From NCBI GenBank assembly GCA_963841405.1, contig CAWJCM010000007.1, positions 868,001-932,000 of the forward strand: DNA of 64,000 nucleotides, in the 5' to 3' direction. Origin of the DNA: DATBLE01 sp963841405. GTDB lineage: Bacteria; Actinomycetota; Thermoleophilia; Gaiellales; Gaiellaceae. Below, piece after piece: positions 7,911 through 17,152 of the stretch. The stretch's first letter is position 1; every line of letters begins with the position of its first letter. The position numbers and the translations under genes were made by a program. Below the pieces are notes generated by a model. That model did no database searches. It was not told where the DNA came from and was given only the letters and a program-made list of their open reading frames with translations.

Positions 7911-8735
7911 GTGGCAGTCGCACCGGCGGACGTCCTCTCGAAGCTGTTCGACGTCCGCGGCACGCGGGTGGTCGTGACCGGCGCCGCCGCCGGGCTCGGC
8001 TTCGCGATGGCCGAGGTGCTGGCCGAGTGCGGCGCGAGGGTCACGCTCGCCGACATCCACGAAGAGCGGCTGGAGGCGTCGGTCGCGCGCCTCGCCGAGC
8101 GTGGCTGCGACGTGCGCGGTGTGGCCACCGACGTGCGCGACGAGGGCGCCGTCGATGCACTGGTCGACGGCGTGGTCGCCGAGCAGGGCGGGGTGGACGT
8201 CGTGTTCGCCAATGCCGGGCTGGCGTCGGTTCCTGGCTTCCGCGTCGACGGCGGGCAGACGCTCGCGACGCTCGAGCGGTCCGACTGGGACACTGTGCTG
8301 GACGTCAACCTGAACGGCGTCGTCCACACGTTGCGGAGCGCCGCGCGTGCGATGACGAAGCAGGGGTTGGGCCGGATCGTCGTCACCGCGTCGAACGCCG
8401 GTCTCCGGGTCGAGCCGCTCGTCTGCTACGGCTACGCGGCCAGCAAGGCCGCCGTCATCCACGTCGTCCGCCAGGCGGCGCTCGAGCTGGCTCCGCACGG
8501 TGTGCTCGTCAACGCGATCTGCCCGGGCCCGTTCTACGGGACGCTGATCGGCGGCGGCGTCACCGAGAGCCCGAGCGACGAGCTGAAGGAGATGTGGAAG
8601 ACGCTGATCCCGCTCGGGCGGATGGCCCACCCGGACGAGCTCAAGGGGCTGGTCGTGCTGCTCGCCTCACCGGCGTCCAGCTTCATGACCGGCGCCGCGT
8701 TCGTGGTGGACGGCGGCTCGCTCGTCCAGGCCTAG
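7911..8735 (+). CDS. SDR-family oxidoreductase
   Basis: A 274-residue classical short-chain dehydrogenase: cofactor motif TGAAAGLGFA (residues ~22-31), DxxD-type loop VATDVRD, NAG motif FANAGLAS, and an intact YGYAASKAA catalytic segment. The C-terminal FVVDGGSLV is the usual end. I start it at GTG 7911 (VAVAPADVLSKLFDV) because upstream in-frame sequence is antisense to the VOC gene. It contrasts with the SDR-like protein at 2346-3056, which has lost the YxxxK pair. The alcohol or ketone substrate is unknown. Confidence 0.85.
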   Translation: MAVAPADVLSKLFDVRGTRVVVTGAAAGLGFAMAEVLAECGARVTLADIHEERLEASVARLAERGCDVRGVATDVRDEGAVDALVDGVVAEQGGVDVVFANAGLASVPGFRVDGGQTLATLERSDWDTVLDVNLNGVVHTLRSAARAMTKQGLGRIVVTASNAGLRVEPLVCYGYAASKAAVIHVVRQAALELAPHGVLVNAICPGPFYGTLIGGGVTESPSDELKEMWKTLIPLGRMAHPDELKGLVVLLASPASSFMTGAAFVVDGGSLVQA

Positions 8736-8770
8736 AGCGTCGACTCATCAGCGTGCGCTGGGCCCAGTGC

Positions 8771-9220
8771 TCAGTAGCGCAGTCGAATGCGCTGGTAGGC
8801 CTGCTCGGATGACAGCCTCTCGAGCCGCGTGCCGACCTCCTGGAGAAGCTTGAACTGGAGATCGGGCGAGTCCTGGAGAAGCGTGCGGAAGGCGCGGCTC
8901 GAGATGACCAGCGCCCGCATCGGCGTGCCGGTCGTCACCGTCGCCGTTCGCGGTGAGCCGGTCAGGAGCGCTATCTCGCCGAAGAAGCTTCCCGGCCGCA
9001 ACGTGGCGAGCTTCCGGGCGCCGCTGCGAACATCTGCCTCGCCCTCGACGACGACGAAGAAGTCGGTTCCTTGCTCCCCCTTGCGCACGACGGGCGTCGC
9101 GGGCGGGTACAGGGTTTCGCGGGCGATCGAGGCGATCTTCGCCAGCTGTCGTTTCGAGCAGCGCTCGAACAGCGGGATCTTGCCGAGCAGTGACACCTTC
9201 GCGTCCTTGCGCAGACGCAT
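8771..9220 (-). CDS. Cyclic-nucleotide-binding-domain protein
   Basis: A 149-residue stand-alone CNB domain. Residues ~15-125 show the cAMP-receptor beta roll, with the phosphate-binding-cassette-like sequence FFGEIALLTGSPRTATVTT (residues ~80-98), including the Glu and Arg that contact the cyclic phosphate and ribose in CRP-type proteins. There is no C-terminal helix-turn-helix, so it is not a CRP transcription factor; it may be a sensor partner. The start ATG lies inside a GACGCATGCGTC palindrome (9214-9225), possibly an operator. Confidence 0.82.
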   Translation of the reverse strand: MRLRKDAKVSLLGKIPLFERCSKRQLAKIASIARETLYPPATPVVRKGEQGTDFFVVVEGEADVRSGARKLATLRPGSFFGEIALLTGSPRTATVTTGTPMRALVISSRAFRTLLQDSPDLQFKLLQEVGTRLERLSSEQAYQRIRLRY

Positions 9221-9251
9221 GCGTCAAGTCTAGGAGCGGAAACGCCTCTTG

Positions 9252-10192
9252 TCAGTCGCTCGACGCGGCGGGAGCACCCGGGTCAGGACTCGTTGCCTTG
9301 TTCTCAACCGCCGGCGTCACCGCCGGATCGGGTGTGCGTTCGGTCGAGATGTGCGTGTGGGAGAGGTAGAAGCGCTGCGGGTCGTCGTCGTAGCCGAAGT
9401 CGCAGAGCAGCTCGCCGGCCCGTTTCCACCTCCTGAAGTCGACGTACAGCACCTCTCCCGGCACCTCGTCCGGGTATTCGAACAGGTTGTGCGCGGGCCG
9501 GCTCCACCATGACTTGTCCGTGCAGTCGAAGAGGGCACCACGCTCCCAGTACCACTCGTCGACCGATTCCCGTACGGCCCGCGGCTGCATCCACTTCGGC
9601 CAGTAGACCCTGAGCGAGCCGTTCTTCACCTGCCTCTTGACGAGGCGCATCCAGCCCTTCTCGTCGTACCTGCGGTTCTCCCGCTCGCGGACGACGAGCT
9701 CGAACTTGCGATCCGCCAGGAACAGCCGGTTGAGCTCTTCGACGTTCCGGTACAGGGTGCAGACGCCGGCGATCTTCCGCCGGCGCGGGGAGACGACGTC
9801 GTACGCGCTCAGGATCTCGTCGGTGGCGAGGAACTTCCGGATGTTCCCCCAGACGACGTCGACGTCGCAGTCGCAGTGGCCCAGAAGTCGACCCCGTCCA
9901 GGTAGTCCTCGAAGAGCAGGCCAAATGCCGGCTTGTAGTCGCAGAGCTTGTACGGCAGCTCCAGGGAGACGCTCGGGCCGGTCTTGCGCTCGACCAGCCG
10001 CTCGAAGTCCCGGAGCGAGCCTCTGACGAACTCGACGTTGTCGGGGACCGTGCTCGGAAGCTCGCAGTCGGTGTAGAAGATCCAGCGGATCGACGGGTTG
10101 TACTTGCACGACTGTAGATAGGCCGGGAACCAGGACGGCCAGCTGCCGACGTAGGGAACGACGAACGCGATCGTCGGCTGCGCAGCGGCCAT
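9252..10192 (-). pseudogene. DUF6625-like (putative glycosyltransferase) gene split by a frameshift
   Basis: Two overlapping frames together encode one protein of about 313 residues. The first frame gives IAFVVPYVGSWPSWFPAYLQ through LDGVDFW; the second continues GHCDCDVDVVWGNIRKFL to the C-terminus. The join requires one more G in the run at 9880-9882 (minus strand TTCTGGGCCAC should read TTCTGGGGCCAC, giving DFWGHCD). The GHCDxDV segment resembles the DxD-bearing core of DUF6625, proteins related to glycosyltransferases. Both halves are otherwise uninterrupted, so an assembly error in a homopolymer is more likely than a dead gene. Cell-surface sugar transfer is inferred from fold resemblance only. 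Confidence 0.7.
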
Positions 10193-10211
10193 CGCGCGAG
10201 GGTACCGAGCC

Positions 10212-11231
10212 TCAGGCCGCGTCGGGGATCAGCACGGCGCGGCCCGTGACCTCGCCGGCCCGCAGCCTGTCGAGCACCTCGTTGACGGCCTCCAGCGGGT
10301 GCGTCTCGGTGCGCAGCACGACGTCTCCGCGGGCGTGCAGCTGGAGAAGCTCCCAGAGGTCGATCCAGCTCCCGACCAGGTTGCCGGCGATGGCCGTCTC
10401 GCCGACCACCATCGCCACCGACGGGACGGTGATCGTGCCGCCGTAGCCGACGGTCGAGTAGAGCCCGCGCCGGGCGAGCGCGTCCAGGCTCGCGGCATGG
10501 GTGGCGTCGGTGGCGACGAAGTCCATGATCACGTCGGCGCCGGCGCCGTTCGTCGCCTCGCGGAGGTCGGCGGTGTCCTCGAGCACCTCGTCGGCGCCGA
10601 GCTCCCGCGCCAGCGCCCGCCGCCGCTCGTCGGTGTCGATCGCGATCACCGAGCCGCCGCCGAGCATCTGCAGGAGCTGGAGCGCGATGTGGCCGACGCC
10701 GCCGACGCCGACCACCGCGGAGGTCGTCCCCGGCGTCAGGCGGGGAAGGAGCCGCTTGACCGCGTGGATCGCGGTCAGGCCGGCGTCCGCGTGCGGTGCG
10801 ACCGCCGCCGGCTCGACTCCCTCCGGCAGCGGCACGAGCGAGCGCTCGTCGACGAGCAGGTAGTCGGCGAACCCGCCGTCGGTGGTCAGGCCGTAGAACT
10901 GATGCCGCTCACAGTGCATGTCCAGGCCACGGCGGCAGTTGACGCAAAGCCCGCAGCTGTACGGCGGGTAGACGAGCACGGCGTTCCCCGGCTTCACCGT
11001 GGTCACGTCGGGGCCGACCGCGTGCACCCAGCCGGCGCTCTCGTGGCCGAGCACGATCGGCGTGGTCAGGCCGGCCGGCTCCATCAGCCCGTCCTGGGCG
11101 TGGAGGTCGGTCGCGCAGACGCCCGCGCCGCCGACCCGGACGACGACGTCGCGCGCCGCGACCGGCTCCGGCTCGGGCTTCTCGATCAGCTCGAGCGGCC
11201 GGTGGTACTCGCTGAGGAGCGCGGCTCTCAA
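10212..11231 (-). CDS. Zinc-dependent alcohol dehydrogenase
   Basis: A 339-residue medium-chain alcohol dehydrogenase. Catalytic zinc ligands are in GVCATDLHAQDG (Cys ~34) and VLGHESAG (His/Glu ~58). The structural zinc lobe is CGLCVNCRRGLDMHC, with four cysteines at ~88-102. The Rossmann motif is VVGVGGVGHIA (~170). The start is the TTG at 11231, which overlaps the GMC stop by four bases (TTGA). It probably works with the GMC oxidoreductase on an alcohol or polyol, the two forming an oxidation unit downstream of the frameshifted small subunit. Substrate not determinable. Confidence 0.85.
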   Translation of the reverse strand: MRAALLSEYHRPLELIEKPEPEPVAARDVVVRVGGAGVCATDLHAQDGLMEPAGLTTPIVLGHESAGWVHAVGPDVTTVKPGNAVLVYPPYSCGLCVNCRRGLDMHCERHQFYGLTTDGGFADYLLVDERSLVPLPEGVEPAAVAPHADAGLTAIHAVKRLLPRLTPGTTSAVVGVGGVGHIALQLLQMLGGGSVIAIDTDERRRALARELGADEVLEDTADLREATNGAGADVIMDFVATDATHAASLDALARRGLYSTVGYGGTITVPSVAMVVGETAIAGNLVGSWIDLWELLQLHARGDVVLRTETHPLEAVNEVLDRLRAGEVTGRAVLIPDAA

Positions 11232-12622
11232 CGCTCCGCCAGGTGGTCGGCGAGGCGCGTGGCCAGCGCCATGATCGTCAGGGACGGATTGACCGACAGC
11301 GTGCGCGGGATCAGCGAGCCGTCGCCGACGTAGAGGCCGTCGACGCCGTGCACCTTGCCGTTCCGGTCGACGGCGGAGCGCTCCGGGTCGTCGCCCATCC
11401 GGCACGAGCCCTGGGCATGCGTCGAGGCGATGCCGGTCCAGGCGACCTGCGTCGCACCCGCCGCCTCGAGCACCTGCTTGCTGAACTCGAGCGAGGCGTC
11501 CAGGCGGCCGAGCTCGCGCTCGCTGAAGTCGACGTCGAAGCGCTCCGTGCCGTTCTCGTCGACCACGACCGACGCCGTGTTCTCGTCGTTCACCATCGTC
11601 AGCACGCCGTTCCAGAACCGGTACTGCTTCGCCGCCTCGGCGAGGCGCGGGCCCCAGAACGGCCCGTCGTCGTCGCGGAGCGTCGTCGCGAACGCGATCG
11701 GGTCCTGGATCGTCGACGCCTCGAGCACGAAGCCGCCGTCCTCGTCGTGCTGGTACGCCATGCAGTGCGACGAGATCGGATACGTGATGTGTGCATCCTG
11801 CACCTCGTCGAACAGCCCGTAGACGACGCGGACCGGGTGGAGGCCCAGATACTTGCCGATCGTCGGCGAGTCGAGGCCCGAGCGCCTGAGGATCTGCGGC
11901 GTGTTCAGCGCGCCGCAGGCGACGACGACCGTGTCGGCGCGGATCGTCTCGCCGGCGACCTCGACGCCGGTCGCGCGCCCACCCTCGATCACGACGCGGT
12001 CGACCGGCGAGTCGGCGCGCAGCTCGAGCAGCCCGCGCGACCAGGTGTCGGCGATCCAGGTGTTCGCGGTGCTCTTGCCCGCGTTCGTCGGGCAGCCCTG
12101 GAGGCACGAGCCGCAGTGCATGCAGTTGGCGTCCGTGTACGACATCACCGGCTCGAGCTCGTGGCCCAGTGCCTTCATCCCTCGATCGATCGTGTGAACG
12201 CACGGTTGCCAGTCGCTGCGCTCGCGGATTCCGAGCCGCGTTTCGACGTGCGCGTAGTACTGCTCGAGATCGGAGACGGCGAACGGCCGCGAGCCGTCGG
12301 CGGTCAACCCGCTCTCTCCGTACCACTTGGCGACGTCCTTCTCGTGTGCCCGCAGCGCGACCTTCGTGTTGATCGTCGTCGTCCCGCCCACGCAGCGCCC
12401 GGCGAGGAAGGTGACCACGTCGCCGTCGGGCAGAAGGCCGAAGCGGATCGGCCACCAGAACGTGTGGTTCGCCTTCGCCTCCCAGCGATCGAAGTCGATC
12501 GCCGTCAGGTGCGGACCCGCCTCGAGCAGGAGCACGTCCTTGCCGCGCTGCGCGAGCTCGCCGGCGACGACCCCGCCGCCTGCGCCCGAGCCGACCACGA
12601 CCACCTCGAACTCAGTCTTCAT
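11228..12622 (-). CDS. GMC-family FAD oxidoreductase
   Basis: A 464-residue flavoprotein beginning MKTEFEVVVVGSGAGGGVVA, the ADP-binding GxGxxG motif. LAGRCVGGTTTIN (~80) is the first GMC signature. A cysteine-rich stretch (NCMHCGSCLQGCP, ~175) and C-terminal STHAQGSCRMGDDP (catalytic His region, ~395) match the membrane-linked polyol or long-chain-alcohol dehydrogenase branch that pairs with a gluconate-2-dehydrogenase-subunit-3-like protein. The ATG at 12622 is preferred over a fused upstream frame because it overlaps the stop of the restored subunit gene (ATGA). Electron acceptor unknown. Confidence 0.87.
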   Translation of the reverse strand: MKTEFEVVVVGSGAGGGVVAGELAQRGKDVLLLEAGPHLTAIDFDRWEAKANHTFWWPIRFGLLPDGDVVTFLAGRCVGGTTTINTKVALRAHEKDVAKWYGESGLTADGSRPFAVSDLEQYYAHVETRLGIRERSDWQPCVHTIDRGMKALGHELEPVMSYTDANCMHCGSCLQGCPTNAGKSTANTWIADTWSRGLLELRADSPVDRVVIEGGRATGVEVAGETIRADTVVVACGALNTPQILRRSGLDSPTIGKYLGLHPVRVVYGLFDEVQDAHITYPISSHCMAYQHDEDGGFVLEASTIQDPIAFATTLRDDDGPFWGPRLAEAAKQYRFWNGVLTMVNDENTASVVVDENGTERFDVDFSERELGRLDASLEFSKQVLEAAGATQVAWTGIASTHAQGSCRMGDDPERSAVDRNGKVHGVDGLYVGDGSLIPRTLSVNPSLTIMALATRLADHLAER

Positions 12623-12994
12623 GCGACCCCCAGCCACGACCAGTCCTTGCGGAGCCGGCGGCGCCACCGGCGGGTCGAAGTCGATCTCCGCCCAGGCGCT
12701 CGGCGCGTCGCGGCCCCGGCGCGACGAAGTCGCTGTAGTACGCCTCGCAGGCCAGCGCTCGGACGAACGCGAACTCGGGTGTGCGCTCCTGCTCGGCGAG
12801 TGCCTCGGCGCTCCCCGACGCCGAAGCCAGCGCGTCGATCGCCTCGAGCCCATGCTCGAGCACGGGCGCGGGCATGTTCGCCAGCACGGCGTCGATGTAG
12901 ACGACCGAGCCGACCGTTTCGAGCCGGGGACGATCAGCTCGCAGAGCGCCTCGAGGGCCGCCGCCCGTTGCTCGTCGAGGGCCTTCAGCGCCAT
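12619..12994 (-). pseudogene. Gluconate 2-dehydrogenase subunit 3-like gene with three small indels
   Basis: The protein is readable only by changing frame three times: MALKALDEQRAAALEALCEL...VPG, then SVVYIDAVLANMPAPVLEHG...YYSDFVAPG, then RDAPSAWAEIDFDPP, then RLRKDWSWLGVA-stop. The required corrections are one base gained near 12920, one lost near 12715 (a G run) and one lost near 12662. Restored, it is about 124 residues, the normal size for the small partner of GMC dehydrogenases, and its stop overlaps the GMC ATG. All pieces look well conserved, so sequencing error is at least as likely as decay. Role: maturation, export or electron transfer for the GMC subunit. Confidence 0.75.
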
Positions 12995-13004
12995 TCCGGC
13001 GACC

Positions 13005-13607
13005 CTAACGGTCGAGCGGATCGCCCGCGAGCCACGTCGCGACGCTGGCGTAGAGCGCCTCGACCTCCGGCCCGGTCAGCCCCGGCATGTCGGGCTTGAC
13101 CGTGAATCCGTTCCGTGTCTGCAGGTACGCGAGGTGCCGGTAGCCCTCCGGAAACGACTCGAGCAGCCCGCGGTCGAGCTGCGGCGGGGCGGCCGGGTCG
13201 ACCGGGACGATCCGGTCGCTCTCGTAGATCGGCTGCCGCAGGACGATCCCCCAGCGGCCGTCCCGCTGCTCGAGGAAGTCGACGAACCGTCCGGTGCAGA
13301 TGACGTCGCATTCGGAGCCCTCCACGTCTGCCCGCTGGGTGATCGTCATCTTCGCCTGCGACACGGCCCGGTTGCCGGCGACGTCGACCGAGATGCCGCC
13401 GAGGAAGTGGAGAATGCGCACGCCGCGCTCGAAGCCTTCACGGCTGACCCCGATGAAGTCGTCGCAGCTCCCCTGGAACCAGGTCGCCATCATCCGGCCG
13501 TCGTCGTGCCAGACCGTGCGGAACCGCTCCCAGTCGCCGGCGTCGCGCCAGACGACCCAGCTCTCGACCAGGCGCCGGATGTCGAGCTCGTCAGTCGTCG
13601 TCGACAT
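13005..13607 (-). CDS. SnoaL/NTF2-like domain protein
   Basis: A 200-residue protein. Residues ~6-145 fit the cone-shaped NTF2/SnoaL fold (DIRRLVESWVVWRDAGDWER, then FRTVWHDDGRMMATWFQGS), which in dehydratases and hydroxylase small subunits forms a hydrophobic pocket. The C-terminal 50 residues are an extra tail with no domain I recognise. It overlaps the livF gene end by 17 bases on the same strand, so it is the last gene of the LIV transporter operon and may act on the imported compound. Enzymatic role is uncertain. Confidence 0.7.
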   Translation of the reverse strand: MSTTTDELDIRRLVESWVVWRDAGDWERFRTVWHDDGRMMATWFQGSCDDFIGVSREGFERGVRILHFLGGISVDVAGNRAVSQAKMTITQRADVEGSECDVICTGRFVDFLEQRDGRWGIVLRQPIYESDRIVPVDPAAPPQLDRGLLESFPEGYRHLAYLQTRNGFTVKPDMPGLTGPEVEALYASVATWLAGDPLDR

Positions 13608-14349
13608 GCCCGAGCAGCTCGGCGGCGTCGCGGCGCTCGCGGAGCAGGTAGGCGGAGTGGAGCTTGTCCGGGTTCGCCTTCAGGTCGGCGGCGGTCCCGT
13701 CGTAGACGATCCGGCCGCCCTCGATCACGTAGGCCTTCTCGGCGAGCCCGAGCGCGACGTGGACGAACTGCTCGATCAGGAGCACGCCGACCCCGTCGTT
13801 CGCCGCGTTCTGGAGGGCCGGGATCAGCCGCTGGACGACGACGGGGGCCAGGCCGAGGGAGAGCTCGTCGACGAGCATGAACTTCGGGCGAGAGACGAGC
13901 GCCTGGGCGAGCACGACCATCTGCTGCTCGCCGCCGGAGAGCGTCCGGGCGACGGCGCCCCAGCGCGTCTGCAGGTGCGGGAACAGCTCGACGGCGTACT
14001 CGATGCCCCGCTTCGCGTCCTCGCGCGCGAGCGAGTAGGTGGCGACGCGCATGTTCTCCTCGACGGTCAGGTCGGGCAGCAGCCGCCTGCCCTCGGGGAC
14101 GATCGCGACGCCCGGCCTGCGGATCTGCTCCGGCCGCAGCTTCGCCAGGCTCGTGCCGTTCATCCGCACGTCGCCACCGGCGGCACGCAGCACGCCGCCG
14201 ACCGCCAGCACCATGGTCGACTTGCCGGCGCCGTTCGGGCCGAGCAGCGTCGTCACCGCTCCCGGAGCGATCTCGAGCGAGATCCCGTGGATGACCTGGT
14301 GGCCGCCCCGGGAGACCTTCAGCCCGTCGATCCGCAGCTGCTCGGTCAC
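13591..14349 (-). CDS. livF: LIV-type ABC transporter ATPase, LivF-like
   Basis: A 252-residue ATPase with Walker A GPNGAGKST (~38-46), signature LSGGEQQMVVLAQAL (~140), Walker B FMLVDELSLGLAP (~160) and the switch His in LLIEQFVH. The VDELSLGLAP sequence is characteristic of LivF. It energises import of branched-chain amino acids or, in this subfamily, amides, urea or aromatic acids. The GTG at 14349 overlaps the livG stop (GTGA). Downstream is the NTF2-like gene. Confidence 0.92.
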   Translation of the reverse strand: MTEQLRIDGLKVSRGGHQVIHGISLEIAPGAVTTLLGPNGAGKSTMVLAVGGVLRAAGGDVRMNGTSLAKLRPEQIRRPGVAIVPEGRRLLPDLTVEENMRVATYSLAREDAKRGIEYAVELFPHLQTRWGAVARTLSGGEQQMVVLAQALVSRPKFMLVDELSLGLAPVVVQRLIPALQNAANDGVGVLLIEQFVHVALGLAEKAYVIEGGRIVYDGTAADLKANPDKLHSAYLLRERRDAAELLGHVDDD

Positions 14350-15062
14350 AGGGTGGCCTCCGTGCCGAGGTAGGCGCGCATCACATGCTCGTTGCGGAGC
14401 ACCTCGGACGTCGGCCCGGAGGCGATCAGCTTGCCGAAGTCGACCACCGCCGTCGTCTGGCAGCACGCCGACACGAGGCTCATGTCGTGGTCGACGAGGA
14501 TCACGAGTGCGCCGACGTCGTGGGGGATCCTCTGGATCACCGTCGACAGGTGTGCTGTCTCCTCGTCCGGCAGCCCGGCGGCCGGCTCGTCCAGGAGCAC
14601 GACGCGCGGGCTGCCGACGACCGCGCGCGCCACCTCGACGAGGCGCCGCTCGCGGGCGCCGAGGGTGCCGACGCGAGACTTCGGTGACGCCGTCAACCCG
14701 ACGAATTCCAGCGCCCAGAGCACGTCGTCGCGACGCGCCGAGCGCCTCGCGCCCGAGTGCTCGTGGATCATCGCCACGTTGTCGAAGACGGAGAGCTGCT
14801 CGATCGCCATCTCCGTCTGGAAAGTCCGGCGGACGCCCCAGCGGGCGCGACGGAAGTCGGCCATCTTCAGCAGGTTTTCGCCGAAGGCGGTGACCGTGCC
14901 GGTGGCCGGCTTGACGAAGCCGCTCATCACGTTGAAGAACGTCGTCTTGCCCGCGCCGTTCGGGCCGATCAGCCCGCAGGTGCCGCCGGGGAAGAGCACG
15001 CTCATGTCGTCGATCGGCGTGACCCCGGCGAAGCGGACCGTCAGTCCCCTGACCTCGATCAT
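14346..15062 (-). CDS. livG: LIV-type ABC transporter ATPase, LivG-like
   Basis: A 238-residue ATPase: Walker A GPNGAGKTT (~31), Walker B VVLLDEPAAGLPDEE (~155), and His switch in LVDHDMSLV. The signature motif is degenerate, LGARERRLVEVARA where LSxGQ is usual, so the canonical Ser-Gly contacts are altered; LivF carries an intact signature, so one of the two composite sites may be weak. ATGA overlap with livM above and GTGA with livF below show tight coupling. Confidence 0.9.
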   Translation of the reverse strand: MIEVRGLTVRFAGVTPIDDMSVLFPGGTCGLIGPNGAGKTTFFNVMSGFVKPATGTVTAFGENLLKMADFRRARWGVRRTFQTEMAIEQLSVFDNVAMIHEHSGARRSARRDDVLWALEFVGLTASPKSRVGTLGARERRLVEVARAVVGSPRVVLLDEPAAGLPDEETAHLSTVIQRIPHDVGALVILVDHDMSLVSACCQTTAVVDFGKLIASGPTSEVLRNEHVMRAYLGTEATL

Positions 15063-16145
15063 CGTGGTTTGCCTCTCAGCTTGGAGACGCCCGACCAGAT
15101 CAGCCGGCCGAGCTTCGCCATGTCCTTCGGGAACTGGTCGACGAGGCCGCCGGGTGCGGTCAGCAGCACCTGGAGCAGCCCGGCGCCGAAGAGGATCAGC
15201 AGGAAGTTCGGGTTGAACCCCCACTGCGCCTGGAAGACGAACGGCAGGAGCTGGTTGAAGATCCCCGCCACCACCGCGCCCCAGAGGCTGAAGATCCCGC
15301 CGATCATCGCGGTCGCCGCCAGCGTCAGGGAATCTTGCGTCTGGAAGGTGATCGCCCGCGGCACCCCGATCTCGGCGGCGAGCAGGCAGCCCGCGACGCC
15401 GGTCATGAACGACGCGAGCGCGAACGCCCACATCTTGTAGAGGGTGATGTTCACGCCCCCGGCGAGCGCAGCCGGCTCGCTCTCCCGGATCGACGCCCAC
15501 GCGCGCCCTGGCTTGGCCGCGACATGCAGGAGCCCGAGCAGGAACATGATCGCCGCAACGATCACCACGTACCGGTAGAAGGCGACGTCCGACTGCGCCC
15601 ACGCCGGGCGGCGCACGGGCGGCGTCGAGGTGGTCAGGCTCCCGGTCGCAGAGCGGCCGATGAAGCCGCCGCCGCCGTTCGGGAAGTCGAGTGACCCCGA
15701 GGATGACCGTGGTCGCTCCCGCGAGGATCAGGGTGATCAGCGCCAGGTAGAGGCCGGAGAGCCGCAGTGCGGGCAGCCCGACCAGGACGCCGATCACGCA
15801 GGTGATCGCGCCGGTGGCGAGCAGCAGGATCGGGAAGGGCATCGAGCTCGCGTACGCGAGGCGGGTGCCGATCCAGCAGCCGACCGCGAGCAGCGCCACC
15901 TGCCCGAGCGAGATCATGCCCACCCGTCCATACAGCAGGCTGAACCCGAGCGCGACCACCGAGTAGATGGCGACGCTCGTGAGGGTGAAGATCCAGTCGG
16001 TGCCGAGCAGCTCGGGGGCGACGGCGAGCAGCAGCACGAGCAGCACGACCACTGCTGCGATCCGCGCCAGCGTCCTGCCGTCGAGGTCGAGCCCGACGCG
16101 GGCGGGGGTCGGCCGGTTCCGGCTGGCTGCTGAGGGCGCTCCCAA
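15059..16145 (-). pseudogene. livM: LIV-type ABC permease LivM, interrupted by a one-base frameshift
   Basis: Frame one gives the first half (VLLVLLLAVAPELLGTDWIF, then several membrane helices to AGATTVIL). Frame two supplies the rest, from FPNGGGGFIGRSATG through KMWAFALASFMTGVAGCLL (the EAA-like coupling region) to SKLRGKPR. Removing one G from the run at 15695-15698 restores ILGSLDFPNGGGGF and a continuous protein of about 361 residues, the normal LivM size. A single homopolymer indel in an otherwise perfect gene suggests a sequence error. The start is taken as TTG 16145, just after the livH stop, with little ribosome-binding-site support. Confidence 0.8.
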
Positions 16146-16149
16146 GGGC

Positions 16150-17103
16150 CTAGGAGGCGCGCGAGATGGTGACGACGCGTCGCCGAGAGAGGTAGAGCAG
16201 CGCGATCACCGCGAGGATGAAGGGCGCGGCCTCGCGGTACTTGGAGAGCTCTCGCATGAAGGCGTAGTCCGACGCGGCCATCGGGGCGAGCAGCGAGCGG
16301 GCGAGGCCGACGGCGAGACCGCCGAAGAACGTCGCCCAGAGCGAGCGCAGCCGCCCGATCAGCGCCGCCGCGAGCGGGGCGGCGATGACGAGGAAGGTCA
16401 GCGCCGAGTAGTCCAGCGAGGTGAGCAGGTCCGGGAGCAAGAGCCCTGCGGTTCCGGCGATCAGGCCCGTGCCGAACCAGGCGGCGGCCTCGACCTGGCG
16501 CACGGGGACGCCCAGCGTGGCGGTGACCTCGCGGTCGTTCGCCATCGCCCGCATCGCCGTACCGAGCTTGGTCACCTGCAGGAAGACCGTGATTGCGGCG
16601 GTGAGCACGAAGCCGAGTGCCAGGCAGATGATCTGGGTCAGGCTGACGGTGGTGCCGGCGATCGTGTAGTGGTGCTCCGAGGTCGAGAGGGGGAGGAAGC
16701 GCGCGAACGCGCCGCCGGCCGGCGCGAGCCACGCCATGATCCCCAGCATGATCAGCGCGAGCCCGAGCGTACCCATCATCTTCACCAGCGGGTCGCGGCG
16801 TGCGAAGGCGGGGCCGAAGACCATGCCGTAGGCAAGGTTGACGACCCCGCCGAAGAGCACGCAGATCGTGTAGGCGAGCCAGTGCGGCCAGCCCGTGTGG
16901 TTGAGCAGGTAGTAGGCGATCAGGGCGCCGCCGGCTCCGATTGCGCCGAACGCGACGTTCAGCACTCCGGTTGCCCGGTACAGCACGACCAGTCCGACAC
17001 CCGACAGCGCATAGACGCCGCCGAATGCCAGCCCGACGACGATGAACGGCTTGAGCAGCTGCCAGTCGACGCCGAACACGCTGAAGCCGAGCAGGTGGGT
17101 CAC
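16150..17103 (-). CDS. livH: LIV-type ABC permease LivH
   Basis: A 317-residue polytopic membrane protein with about eight hydrophobic segments, starting LKPFIVVGLAFGGVYALSG, the typical LivH first helix. The cytoplasmic coupling loop is MRAMANDREVTATLGVPVRQV (~180-200), the EAA-like site that docks the ATPases. It starts with GTG at 17103 and lies 49 bp after the livK stop. With LivM it forms the translocation pore. Confidence 0.92.
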   Translation of the reverse strand: MTHLLGFSVFGVDWQLLKPFIVVGLAFGGVYALSGVGLVVLYRATGVLNVAFGAIGAGGALIAYYLLNHTGWPHWLAYTICVLFGGVVNLAYGMVFGPAFARRDPLVKMMGTLGLALIMLGIMAWLAPAGGAFARFLPLSTSEHHYTIAGTTVSLTQIICLALGFVLTAAITVFLQVTKLGTAMRAMANDREVTATLGVPVRQVEAAAWFGTGLIAGTAGLLLPDLLTSLDYSALTFLVIAAPLAAALIGRLRSLWATFFGGLAVGLARSLLAPMAASDYAFMRELSKYREAAPFILAVIALLYLSRRRVVTISRAS

Positions 17104-17152
17104 TCGGATCCCGCGGTCGCCCTGATCTCCATGTTCGCTTTCTCTGTTCCTC

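Noticed and set aside
12622..12994. GMC oxidoreductase translated as one 588-residue protein from 12994
   Set aside because: The first 120 residues of that frame are Arg/Ser-rich nonsense in the middle; frame-corrected translation gives a separate, known small subunit with its own stop.
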